From Dirofilaria immitis (lineage: Eukaryota > Nematoda > Chromadorea > Rhabditida > Onchocercidae), in the NCBI GenBank assembly GCA_024305405.1, contig JAKNDB010000097.1:303001-367000 (forward strand): a stretch of DNA of 64,000 bases, read 5' to 3'. A model generated the notes under the pieces. It was given only the letters and a program-made list of their open reading frames with translations. It did no database searches and was not told the origin of the DNA. Below are positions 28,108-40,331 of the stretch, piece after piece. Every line of letters begins with the position of its first letter. Position 1 is the first letter of the stretch. The position numbers and the translations under genes are program-made.

Positions 28108-30702
28108 TTATAGTTCTTCTTTTTCAATTTTTCTTCTTTTGACTGAAATAATACAAAATTTAATCAAAATTTTTCATATTCTTATTCTAAGCCAATAATT
28201 TTTATCACCATTTGAATTTTCTTATATTCATTGAAGCTTTTTAAAAATAGGTTTCATTTTTCTATATTTTTTAAAAGCTTCCTCTGTTCCTTTAGTTGAT
28301 GATATATAATGTTGCCAACATAAAGGTTTCTTCATATTATTAGCTATACTTAATTATCATCTCTTAGAAGAAATTCTCTTATTCTAGCAAGCAATCAATA
28401 TACATAATCATAAACAGTCAATCACCAGCAAGAATTCTCGAAAGTACTACAAGTTTTTATTTTAAGATAAACTAACATCTTCTTTCCTTTTGCTCTTTTC
28501 ATCCATATTCTTGCTTAACTTCCTTTCTTTCTTATCCTCTTCTAGCTTCTTTTCTTCATTCTTCCTCAATTTCGTTTCCTTCTTAACTTTCAATTCTTTT
28601 TCTTCTTTCTCAGAAGTATCAGGCTTACTTCCCTTTTCTTCTTCCTTTACCTGTGTTTCTTCTTTTGCTTGTTTCTGATTTGAATCAATTTCTCCTTGTT
28701 TCTCTTGTTCCTCCTTTGAATTTTTTCCATCTTCCTTTTTCTTCTCTTCTTCCTCTTCCTTCTTCCGCTCTTCTTCTTCGCGCTCAAGTTTTTCATCATA
28801 TTCCTTTTTCATTTTCTCCTCACCTATTCTGGTACCATTCAATGTAAGAGCAGCAAATTTCTAGAAAAATATGGTGAATGTTCGATTATTTAGACTTTAA
28901 GTTATCAGAAATAGATGGCTATGGAGATAAAATTGATCAAAATCATTTCAAATTTTGCAAAATTCATTATGGGGAACATTATAAATAGGATTTCCGGGTA
29001 GCTTTCATTGAATAATTCAAAACAATGTACAACAATCTTATCAGCATATCCTTTTTGCTTTAATTTAATTTTTTTTTAAAAAAACATCACCTTAGCTTCT
29101 TCAATGGAATCAGTTATAATGATATTGTCATATACTGTACTACTATTCACTTGCCATAACTCGATTCCAATTGCACCGATATCATCATACAGGTAAAGAT
29201 TCGGGTCTGGTACGTAATCTGGATTGTTGATTTCAGGATATATCCATTCTCCCTAAGTTTTCATTGTTTTATTGTTTGGATTCGGAATAAATCATTTTGA
29301 TACCAGGCTTTGTATTTTATACAGATATCAGCAGGAAAAAAGTATAAACAAATATGTGAATAATGAATTCATTTGAATCAATAAAAACCAACCTTGTACG
29401 CTGGATTTTTAATCTCTCTCGGCTCCCATTTCCCTTTGTATTCTGGATTTATCATTCCTGGTGGTTCCCACTCACCATCCCATTCTTCGTCCCAGTCGTC
29501 TGGTTTCTTAACATCTAAATTCAATATAAATTCTGGCTGATCCCAATCATCCGGTTTTTTATCATTCGGATCAGGTATAAATTCATTATCCACCCAATCA
29601 TCTGGTTTTTCAACATTTGGATCCTGAAATTATATTTTTTCACTCCCACCATATTTAACAAGCAAAAACCGGTTGTAGTATTCAATAAAATCCAGCCAAA
29701 AATAAAATTAAAATTGTTTATAAAAAAAACTTGTAAATATGTCACGAAACCTGTATAAAGCAATATAATTCCACCGTACGTTTCACAATCATTAACAAAT
29801 ATTTTTTTGAATAGAAGAAAAAGTACGATTCCAAAAAGGCCCTAAATAGTAGACAAAAAAGGAGAAGATACTAACAAGAATCATCCGTGGTTTAAGAAAA
29901 TCGTAGTGATCTTCTAAGTCTCCAGCAATTCGTTGCTCATAATCAGCAAGTATCTCAATGGAATTATTTGGATATAAAATCAAAGTATAGACATGAGATA
30001 GTTCATCATCCTAAAATAAATGTAATATTGAATATTTATTTAATTTAGCATCCTTCAAATTTTGATTTCATTGCAAATTTTCGAGATTATAAGCAGCAGT
30101 AAATTTATTCAGAAAAAATAAAATCAAAGTTCGGAATTTGAAATTTTTACACAAGATAGTTGTAATCCATCTTTCCCATTGATTTTAATGGAATTTTTTT
30201 CAAAAGGAAAATCCAAACAACATGATTAATTTGAAACTTATAAATAAATTTTAAAGAAAAAGAAAATTTTATAATGAAAAAAATAATTACAATTATTGAC
30301 AAAAAGAATTGCAATGATAATAGGAATCTTTGTAACGAAATATTGCGTGAATTTTTCTCAAATATATGCCACATATATCTGGCCCAAACATAATTTGATA
30401 TGGAGTTTCACTATTAAACTTCTTTTGATCCAAATCCGATTTTAATAGCTAAATTTAAAAAAAAAATTATTTTAGAAGAAAAGAGGCTTTAGTGAAAAGC
30501 GAAATTTGCTTGCAATAATGACTAATAAATGGTGGTTAATGATTATATTTCTATTCTATGTTTATATTACCAAAAATTTCATCCCATTAGTTAGTAGACG
30601 ACAATCTCCGATAGTGCGCTTTTCATTTTACAAACAAACAATCCGTTCTTGTTTATTATTCCCGTATTTCTTCTACTTAGCAATCTATCAAAAGACCCGC
30701 TG

Positions 30703-30733
<31 letters not shown>

Positions 30734-32182
30734 CACCTTTATTTCTAAACATACACATAAGCTTATAGTTTTCCACCATTTCAATAATCGGATTTCACCG
30801 GAGTAATTATTACGATTATTTTTAGAATCATAAATATCCCATAAAATATCCTATAAATTTTATATTATTTGTTTGATTAGCTATTTTAAAAGAATTTTCC
30901 TTTAAGAGATGGTTATGTGAATTCAAAATTACTTATAATTTATATGTGTGATAAAAATTTATATGAAAAAAAGCTCTGAAAGAAAACATGAACAATATTC
31001 TAAATGCTAATTTTATAAGCATTCAAAATTGTTCAACTATTCAAAAATATCAAAGTATGAAAAGGAAACAAATTTTTCTTTTTCTATACCTTTATATATA
31101 AACCACCACAATCTTCATCAGGTAAAGTAAATCGTTTTATTGCATATTGAATAATCAGTGGCTTATCCTTATTCGAAAATTTTGGAAATTTTGCCGAAAT
31201 AGCATAATTCTTGAAATCCTAAAATAAAGCAAAAATGATTGATTGAAAAAGTTTTGAAATTGAAAAATTTACGATTGAAATTATCTATCAATCCATATAT
31301 ATATATAAATAAATAATAATATATAATATATATTGTCTAAATTAATAATTAACTACTTCAGTTGTAGTAAGTCCAAGATCCTCCTCTGGATCATTATAGA
31401 ATTGACCATAAGAAAGGTTGAACTTTCCATAATCATTTCGATATTCTGATAATATCCATCGATTTTTCCAACCATCTCCATCTAAAAATATCAAATAAAA
31501 TCAAACTGTCATTATAATATTTAAGCAGTTAGTATTTAACAAAAAAAGAACTCACAAAACATGACATATATGAATTGATGATTAATTGAATCTTTTGCGT
31601 TATATGAACAGAAGACGATATCACAAACTTAATTCCAAATACTGTTTAAAGATTAATGAAAATGTAAACTTTTATAGTTGCGATCTACAGTCCAATTTAA
31701 AGCTCGTACAGAATTTTTTTTTAATCGCTAAATATTTATTGCCTAGCTTTATTTAATCGCTATTTAGATTGTCCAAAAAATTCTCCGTTCAATTTCTATT
31801 AATTTGTTTACGCTATTAATTATACAGTCGAGATTTCATAAATCATAAATCTCGACTATGTAAAAACTATCATCCGTCAAATTTTACAGTAATATTTATT
31901 ATTTTTAATTTTCATCTTTCTACAAAAATTATTTTAAATCATTTGTCAGATTCGTTGAAATTTTTGCCATTTTGTGAATTCAAGAAAAAAAAAAGAAAAT
32001 CTGTTCAAAAATGAAATTGTCAAATTTGATTAATTTTTAATTTCAATAAGAACGAAAATTCTACTGAATTAAGCGATAGAAAAATTAATTGAAGAACCTT
32101 TAAACTGTTCCTGGAAATAAATTTTGCTATTAGCATAGCTAATGATGCACAAAAGCACCACGGTCGATAGAATAGGAATCAT
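28108..32182 (-). CDS. Calreticulin-like protein, diverged paralogue A
   Basis: An ER lectin-type chaperone and calcium-binding protein by family. Exons in transcript order are 32098-32182, 31357-31481, 31090-31218, about 30326-30448, possibly 30151-30236, 29876-30010, 29393-29623, 29091-29252 and 28462-28860, then possibly 28108-28142. The first exon gives a signal peptide (MIPILSTVVLLCIISYANS) and then [17 protein letters not shown] is conserved, but the usual KHEQ-type motif is degraded to YAIKRFTLPDEDCGGLYIK. Exon 29393-29623 carries the P-domain: three KPDDWD-type and then NPEYKGKWEP-type repeats. Exon 28462-28860 is a Lys/Glu-rich C-domain. Three exons match paralogue B in length (135, 231 and 162 nt). 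The odd points are these. The N-domain exon is interrupted after IYLRKIHAIFRYK and cannot be joined cleanly to the next segment (FEKNSIKINGKDG). Read straight through, the C-domain ends KEDVSLS with no ER-retention signal. A possible last exon gives a KEEL end only if one base is added. It may be a specialised paralogue or a decaying copy. Confidence 0.82.
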
Positions 32183-33210
32183 AATTTAAAATTTGATTCG
32201 CTTACCGCTATTTAAATCCTAGACTTCCCAAAATCACTACAAGCATATCATAAATGCCCGCCTTTCACTGATCATCTAAACGCCAATCATCGGCTGATAC
32301 ATCAGATCTCAAGCACTAACTACGTCTAATCCAGCTGTCTTTAAGTCAACAAACTGAATGATTCGTTTCATTAAATCCGCTCATTAATGCGAAACAGTAA
32401 CCGTATCAAAGTCAGAGCCAACTCGCAAAATATATTATATAATTTATATACTACACAGCAATTCTAAAATATTCATGAAATATCGCTTGAAGATAGCTAT
32501 AACTTCAAGCTAAATACAAAAATATTTTTGTAATTTGTGCGAATAAGAGTAAGATGTGATTTACGTTAATTTACTTTCATACAAACTCTTCACGACATAA
32601 AGAATTAATTACAGCCAATTCGATCTGTTCTTTAAATATCGTCTTCTGAAATATTTGCTCTTCCAAAGCCCTAATTTTCTATCGCTTTAAGAAGAAATAA
32701 TGATAGTTTCAAAAATAACTGCTAGAGGTAAATATGAAAAATAGGACAAATTCACTAAGAAATCAAAAATCAAAATTCAATTATGAGTACCCAAAATTTA
32801 CGGAGCTCATTCATTTGGTAAATATTTCCTCTAATAATAGTTTGATCCCGTGATAAATGAAAACCACATCAGTTTATATATAAAATGGTTTATATATAAA
32901 AACATTTATTCCTGATCTGAACAAATAAACAAAATTAAAAAGCGAAATATGGAGAAATGATAATGAGTCAACAAATTATGAGTATATTAATATCGAATGA
33001 ATAAATTAAGCACATGAGCATCCCCGGCCAAAATTCTCATCATTTTTCTATATTAATTAATTTTGAAAGTTCTTCCCAAACAGTAAAATTTTCATCAAAA
33101 ATTTCCAAGGAGATCCTAACGGGAAAAAGTAACAACGCCGAATAAAAAGCAAAACCGATATGGCAGTTGGTGCGCCAAGAAAATCATTTTAACATATATT
33201 AATCATTGAT
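32183..33210. other. Spacer between the two calreticulin genes
   Basis: About 1 kb lies between the start of paralogue A and the stop of paralogue B. It must hold the 3'UTR of B and the promoter of A. I see no UPR-type element comparable to the one upstream of B, and no other gene. Confidence 0.5.
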
Positions 33211-35917
33211 TTATAGTTCATCGTGATCTTCGCCATCCTGCAAAATTTGAATAGAAGCAACTGTTTGTTTTATAAATTTCATAGAAAAAAAATGAAAACA
33301 TATAGACTTACTTTTTCATATCTTCCTCTTTTCCTTTCGATTCCTTTTCTTCTTCGTCTTTTTCCTCCTCTTCCTTTTCTTTTTCTTTCTCTTCTTCTTC
33401 CTTTCTTTTCTTTTCTTCCTCCTCGTCTTGCTTTTCTTTCATTTTCTTCTCACCTTCCTTGGTTATTTTCAGTGTCTTTTCAGCAAACTTCTGCAAATGT
33501 TTCAGTTGAAATATATGATAAGAAATTCGCCATGCGACTCAATTTTCAAAGCTAATGATTTTACTTAGGATTACCGTATTCCAAAAAAGTCAACCACTGT
33601 CACTGTTCATATCAATAGAAGCGTGAAACTGTTAAAAGTACAAGTGTCAGCTGAATAAAAATTATCTTCATTCTCACTCCCAAGAAAAAACAACCATGAA
33701 AAAATACCTTAGCTTCTTCCACATTATCTGTCACAATGACGTCATCGAAAATAGTCCCTGACTTTACTTGCCATAAATCAAAGCCAATTGCTCCAATATC
33801 TTCATAAACATACAAATTGTCATCTGCGGCATAATCTGGATTTTCGATTTCTGGATGAATCCATTTGCCCTAGTAAAGAAACAAAAGATAGTTCAAAAGT
33901 TAAAAATTTTGCTGAAATGACTGTGTTACTACTAATATTTAAAAAGCAAATAGGATGTATACGAATTTACTTTATATGCAGGATTTTTCTTCTGTTTTGG
34001 CTTCCACTCTCCTTTATATTCAGGATTATCAACCATCGGTGGCTCCCATTCTCCATCCATTTCATCATCCCAGTCTTCTGGTTTCTTAGCATCAGGATCA
34101 GGAATGTGTTCTGGCTTGTCCCAATCTTCAGGTTTCTTATCATCCTCATCATCAATAAATTCTCGTTCGTCCCAATCTTCTGGTTTCTTTGCATCTGGAT
34201 CCTAAATATTTCCACTTTACTACACTGTAATGCATGACGAAACAACTAATTATACCTCATATTAATACTTTTTGACATAAATCTTTTCAAACCGTATGCC
34301 TCATTTTTCAAAAAACTGAATTTTCATTTAACGAATGGCATAAAACAGAATAAAAACCTTTATTTTCTTCGGAGGGAGGAAGTCCCAGTCTGCTTCTAGT
34401 TCGCCAGATTCAGCCTTTTCGCCATCAATTTGTACTTCATAGGTGTTGTCAGAGTTCACAATCAAAGTATAAAGATGAGTGAAGACATCGTCCTGCAATA
34501 ATAAGAATGACATAATAAGCACATAAAGAAGATAAAGGAATTATGGCCAAATTGCATGTTTATCTCGGACGAACCCGAACAACATAATAAAATTGAAGGG
34601 TAGATACGCGAGAAGCATTAATATAGCTTCTCGAATGAACACCGATATATCAATGAACTATCGATGACTCTATGAAAAGCACAGATAACTCAAAAACAAA
34701 ACAATATTTACTGAAAGATAAAATGACCTTGCATCGAATGTCTTTTTGATCATATGATTCCTACCCTTATAATGGAATATGACATGCACTTTCTTCGTTC
34801 CAGGTCCACAAATATCGGGACCAAACATAATATTATAAGGAGTTTCACCATGGAAATCCTCTAGATTTACATTTGATGACATTAGCTAAAAAGATAAGAT
34901 TATAAAATGAATAGATCCTAAAACTGGGCAAATTTGCACTTCCTTAAAACAATATAAGCAATAAAATTTAATAAATGAACTAAAGCAGAAATATATTTTC
35001 TATTTAACGTTGTATTAATCGATGATCCACATTCAAAGAATGATATAACTTCATGTAGTAAGCTCCATTCATAATTCGATAGCAGATATGGAGAAAGCAT
35101 CAACTATTACAAAAACAGCACTTAAAAACAAAAAGAATAGGTAAACCTACCATAATTTTGTATACAGAGAGCAACAAAAAAAGCAAAACAAATTTTACCT
35201 TAACATAGCCACCGCCACAATCGATGTCCTGTTCATGTTTAACACTAAATTGGATAACCAACGATTTACCCTTGTTTGAAAAACCCTTATCAAATTTCGC
35301 ACCGATCGAATAAAATTTTGCATCCTGCAATATAAAAGGACTAAGTAAACTCAGAAATGAACATCACACGTTCTTAACAAGTGAAAACGTATAACGACAT
35401 TTCACTAAAAATACCAATAATATTTTTAAAAAAGATAACCTGTGTTGTCTTAAGACCTTTATCTTTACAGCATCCCCGTAAAATTTGCCGTGCGAAATTT
35501 CCCATTTGCCAAAATCATCCTTATGTTTTGACTTTATCCACCTTTTTTCCCAGTCATCATCTAAAAATTAGAAGGATTTTAATCTTCTTGTTTCAAAATT
35601 CATAATGTAACCAATTATCAGATAAAATTAACCTATACACAGAATTTCTTGTGACCAGATTAATCATCACAGTATCGAGCAGTACCAAGCAGCCAGCTCT
35701 AAGTCAATGATTCACACAAACTGGATTATGATTTCCTAATAATTGAGTTCTGATAGCATTTCTCAATTCTAAACAAGCTTTTCGATTTTTTGCTCCCACT
35801 ACTCAATTCATAGAAAAATTTAAGAAACTTGAACTTACCTGAAAATTCTTCCTTAAAATAGATTTTAGCATTGATTGCTGAGAAACAAACAAGTCCTATC
35901 AGCAAAGATGGATGCAT
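33211..35917 (-). CDS. crt-1: Calreticulin, canonical paralogue B (9 exons, HDEL)
   Basis: ER-luminal calcium-binding lectin chaperone. Exons are 35839-35917, 35440-35560, 35199-35324, 34728-34885, 34358-34492, 33971-34201, 33708-33869, 33312-33490 and 33211-33237. The signal peptide is [17 protein letters not shown], followed by KIYFKEEFS. The N-domain has the signatures [14 protein letters not shown] and [19 protein letters not shown]. The P-domain (about residues 208-300) has three KPEDWD repeats and then three [14 protein letters not shown] repeats. The C-domain is Glu/Lys-rich, and the last exon encodes DGEDHDEL, an ER-retention tail. Length would be about 406 aa, typical for the family. 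Three exons are each one base short, at AAA in 35440-35560, A5 in 34728-34885 and A5 in 33312-33490. As printed the frame breaks; one base at each site restores [16 protein letters not shown] and the HDEL frame plus all intron phases. The symbol crt-1 is given by analogy with C. elegans. Confidence 0.93.
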
Positions 35918-35932
35918 TCCTGAAATTAACGC
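35918..35932 (-). promoter_or_regulatory. Probable trans-splice acceptor 2 nt upstream of calreticulin B ATG
   Basis: On the minus strand GTTAATTTCAG directly precedes GAATG, where ATG is the start codon. An acceptor this close to the ATG is typical of spliced-leader addition in nematodes. The GC-richer island about 600 bases upstream could be the actual promoter, with the interval being the outron. A 5'UTR intron is the alternative. Confidence 0.55.
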
Positions 35933-36524
35933 GCAGATATGACAAGATATTTCAGTAAGTGCATAAATGACAGGACAACTCTAGGCATTAAATGATGGCC
36001 ATTACAGTAAATTTCTCATCCCAAAATTCATCGTTGATATAATCAACAAATGTAAGATTAATATAAACTATTTTAGAAATGATGCATTAATATATATTAA
36101 ATAATCGCTGAAAAAAGAAAGCATTTAAACCACTGTAACCTAATTCATTTCATCGTTCAATAAAATTAAAATGATCAAATTCAAATTATTCATCTCAGAG
36201 TTCTGCTTTTGATAAAGGATATCAATCTTACGATAAAATTACTACAGATTAAGAACTCAGAGGAGAAATATTCAATCATAAAACAATTAATATGAAAAAG
36301 TAGTAAGGCCTATAGATAAACAAAATAGAAGTAACAGCAAATAGTTGCATAAAAAAGAATTAGCACAGCCTAAGATGATAAGGAAGAAATTACTGCAATG
36401 TAGATAACATTCGAGCCTAGAAGGACATGACCTGAGTCCCTAGAGCCTAGACCCAACTACACAACCAAAGTACCACATACGATCACAAATAAATAAGCTA
36501 CTGAGCATTTACGACCCATCTCGG

Positions 36525-36670
36525 CTATATTGTTAGTTCGAAGGTCGCACGCTCACTGGTCCACGTCAGCATGCAACCAATCAGCTGACGACATCTAAGC
36601 GGTTTGATGGGCGGTGCTATTATTCAGTGATGCGTCCGCGGTTTTGCTCCAATCATATTCCGAAACGAAA
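36525..36670 (-). promoter_or_regulatory. GC-richer promoter island with UPR element and CCAAT boxes
   Basis: This stretch is conspicuously GC-richer than its surroundings. It contains CCACGTCA at 36561-36568, which in the orientation of the calreticulin genes reads TGACGTGG, the known XBP1/ATF6-type UPR element. CCAAT occurs at 36577-36581 and 36649-36653 on the plus strand, and a second TGACG lies at 36586-36590. The first CCAAT is followed after nine bases by ACATC rather than the CCACG of a perfect ERSE. The position upstream of an ER chaperone gene fits unfolded-protein-response control. Confidence 0.6.
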
Positions 36671-39387
36671 GGGAATTATGGCTTTAGATAACGCGGTCTC
36701 ACGCGAATTCACGTTGTTTTTTTGGTTTAATTTTACATAATGACAATAATTCAAAAATGATACAATGCAGTAAATAGATATTACGTGAATTGCGTAAATC
36801 ACGTGAACGATACAATTCGCATTGCAAATAGAAAATAAGCAGTGATATCCGTAAATATGTTGCTATTTATAAATTTCATTTCAGTTTACTATTTCTATAT
36901 TACTTTAAAAAATAGTGATTCGATTGAAAACTGAACAAACAAATCAATGTAAAAGTCTATATGAATTCCAATAGGTTAAAGTTCAATTCTTAATCATCAG
37001 ATGAGCATAGAACAATAACATTAATATCATTTAATTAACTATCATATGTCATCTTACTTAATGTTAATTAATAGCTATTGTTTAATACGGTTTTCATTTT
37101 GATCTTTGTGATGTTTCATTTTTCCTATTTGATTATTTTATCAGTTATTATAAAATGTTAACGTATTCAAGATTATATTATCCAATATCAAAATAATGGT
37201 TTATTGATAACAATATGAATACATTTAATTTTTATTGCATTTGGAAAAAACTGATAATAAATCGAACAACGAATTAATTGATAATTGACTTTACATTAAT
37301 GATAATGATAATAATTGATAATTGAGTTTTACATAGGTTAATTGTTTTATCAAAAAATTTAATAAACTCTCTAAATTTATGTCATTGTAAAGGAAAAGTT
37401 TTTAATATTTATGCTTACATATCATTTCATGTATCATATTGTTATTTCTAATACATTCATTCATTTCTATTTAGGAAATATTTATCATTTTTCGTTAAAT
37501 GTTATCAGTAACAGCATATTGTCTTTTCTTTTTTGAATTTTGGATTTTAAATTTTGATATCTAAAAAAACCCGAAAAATTTGTGCAGTACAAATGTTTTC
37601 TCTCAACAAAATTACCAATTTTAATTTACAATTCTTTTTTCAAAAGAGAAAATTCAGAAAAGAGAATTTTTTTCATTGAAAAAAGAATTTTGAATTAAAA
37701 CTTATCATTGAATTAAAAAGAAATAGCCTTTATTATTTCGATTTCTAGATAATTTAATATTTCTTTTCCGATGATTGAACCATTACCGCCACCTTGTATT
37801 TACTTCATTTTCATTCATATTTGATAAACTTTTATTAGCCTTTTATCTTATTTTTTTTTGATAAAATCCTCATTGCCATTTGTTTGTATTAATCATAAGC
37901 TGTATGATAACAGTTTTTTTTTATATTATTTCTATTATTAATTTCCAATTAATTACCTGTTTCATTGTAATTTCATCTATAATTTTGCTAAATATTTTGA
38001 AACATTTTGCAAATTTTTTTATAAATGATGTATAAAATTTCATTTCTTTTTTTTCTTTTTCTTTAATGATTAGATGATAAATTACGAATAATACATTGCA
38101 GTAACTAAGCAATGTATTGTATTTATATTTACAAATGGTCGTATTCAGTGATTTAATTGAATGATGCAAATTTTGTTATGTTATGAAAAAAGTAAACTGT
38201 GTACACAATATGAAGGCTTCTTTGAACGGGTCTTTACATATATTAGAAGCTGATTAATTATTTTAGCTAAAATGTTTATTTAAAAATGAAGATATTGGAA
38301 TCAATTTTTCTTCTCACTTTCTCATTTTCTTTTCCATCATCAAACTAAAAACAAAGTAAAAATAGCAGTTAATTCGAGAAAAAAAGTGATGAATTTGTAA
38401 TTCGAAACAAAATAACTTTAATCACGTATCGGAATAACCATGATTCATAAATTTATATTCTCAAATTTTGTCTTGAATTTGTAATATCATAGTATCAATA
38501 ACATCGAAAACTTCAAAATAGTTTATCACATCATCTAAATGCTGATAATCCAGGTAAACAAGTCTGAGTTCAACTAATAAACTGTTCTTTTATATCGTCA
38601 TCAGATGAGCGAGTTTTTCAGAGGTACGCCGAAACGGAACTATTTAGCCAAATCAGTAGAAAAAAACAGGTATTATGATTTACTTACCAACTATGCCACT
38701 GTTATAGTTTTATCTGCGAACGATGATGCCCTACGAAATTAACATTCATGAAATAGAAGTACTGAATTTTTACTCTTCAAAAATACTAGTTGATTTTAAA
38801 AATGAAATTTCAACGAAGAGCAGTTTATAAAAAGAAACAATCCTCTCTTCTGATATCATTTTTAAGGAACCAAAGTTAATTATAAATCAAAAAATAATCA
38901 TGGGAAATTTGCATTAAATTGGTCCGCTGAGATATTTGAAAAGTCTTTGTAATTAAATATGTTAGCTTCCATCTCACATCTCATATGTCATAAAATGTAA
39001 TTGCATGCCGACCCAACATAAATAAGAAGTAAACCTTGCAAGAATTAACAAATCATGCAATTTTCTTCACAGTAATTGCCGTATCATTGGTATCATTTTT
39101 TCATATTGTTGTATGGATATTGTCGTCAGTATGATATAAATAGCAATAAAAAAATCCTTGTAAAATTGAAACTGCGATTCAAGTTTGACTGTTTTCGGAT
39201 ACAGTCCAATGGACCATTTAGATGGTATCAACTAGTGATTCTGATACATTTTATATTGCATGATTGATTATTTGAAACTCTAATCTATTTATAATTGCAT
39301 AAAACAAAATAAGATTGACAGAGATACAAATACGGTCGATTATATGCTAGTGTTTGATGAAGACAGATACATATTTCTAATCCATAA
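36671..39387. other. Intergenic AT-rich region
   Basis: No gene, RNA or ordered repeat was recognised on either strand. Open frames at 37921-38169 (-) and 39076-39267 (+) have no motif or splice context. Confidence 0.5.
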
Positions 39388-40331
39388 CTACTCATCCTTT
39401 AATATTCCTTCATTGATGAAGTCTTCTGGTTTCTTCCGATAAGCTTCATAATTCATTTTCACACATAATTTCGTCATGAAATAGAATAATACACCTTGAG
39501 GCAGCCAAAGATACCAGCGATCGAACCACGTGTTTTTCAACACCTATAATCATCATTTAATGCAAAATTCGAAAAAAGTATAAAAATATGAATAAAAATA
39601 ATTTATCAAATCAACATTTTCTTTAAGTTTATCAGTGTAACATTCTGATGATATATTTCATCAAGCAAGAATCATAAAGAAATTTGAAGTATGCAGAACA
39701 GCAAAAAAAACTTGTTTATTGTTATTTCACATCAGTGCTTTATCATTCATTTCGTTTATTATGATTAAATAACAGTTTCCCATTTTTATTTCGCTTATCG
39801 CTTATCACATCATCTCGCTTTCAATCAGTGGTCAAAGACCGTAAGACCAAGTATTGATGATAAGAATGGATTCATTGATAATACATAGGAGAGGAAGATA
39901 CGGTATCATATCATTTATTTCGATATTTCAATAGATTAACAACAAGAAGTTAGAAAAGCATACCTTTACGACGGCATCGTTCCAAAAGCCTTTGAATATT
40001 CTTTGCTCATTTGGAGCTAATGTAAATTTGTATTGTCCATAAATCTGAAATGAAAATATTTGATAAATAAATAGGATATTGAATAACAGATAAACAATTT
40101 AATAAATAGGATAGAATAGATAGAGGTCGAAATATAGTAGTACATTTTAGGAGAATAGAATAGAATAGATGGAGGTCGAAATATAGTAGTATATTTTAAA
40201 AGAATAATATATGAAATTATTTCCTACGCATACATCATGGAATAATTATAAATATCAGAATGGGAAAAACTGAAACCTACCTTCCTGAGCTTTCCGAATT
40301 CTAAACCCAAACGAATCGGTGACAACTTCAT
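39388..40331 (-). CDS. UQCRQ: Cytochrome b-c1 complex subunit 8 (UQCRQ)
   Basis: A small inner-mitochondrial-membrane subunit of respiratory complex III (ubiquinol:cytochrome c oxidoreductase). Exons are 40281-40331, 39964-40044 and 39388-39543, all phase 0 and without frame problems, giving 95 aa. The start is MKLSPIRLGLEFGKLRK. The family features are FG.L near the N-terminus, Y.(L).P.EQR (residues about 22-32, KFTLAPNEQR), a membrane-spanning segment around residues 55-70 (WYLWLPQGVLFYFMTKL) and a C-terminal YEAYRKKPEDF, matching the YE..KRKNP-type tail of animal homologues of about 80-95 aa. It is transcribed divergently from the SET gene starting at 40918, with about 590 bases between start codons. 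It is identified from motif pattern and size; I am fairly confident. Confidence 0.85.
40105..40205. repeat. Direct duplication of about 57 bp in UQCRQ intron 1
   Basis: The block AGAATAGAT(A/G)GAGGTCGAAATATAGTAGTA(C/T)ATTTTA occurs twice in succession. Confidence 0.8.

Noticed and set aside
28490..28847. Plus-strand frames rich in Ser/Phe/Leu
   Set aside because: Antisense of the acidic Lys/Glu C-domain exon of calreticulin A.
33223..33555. 110-codon plus-strand frame
   Set aside because: Antisense of the calreticulin B C-domain exon, the same effect as at 28.5 kb.
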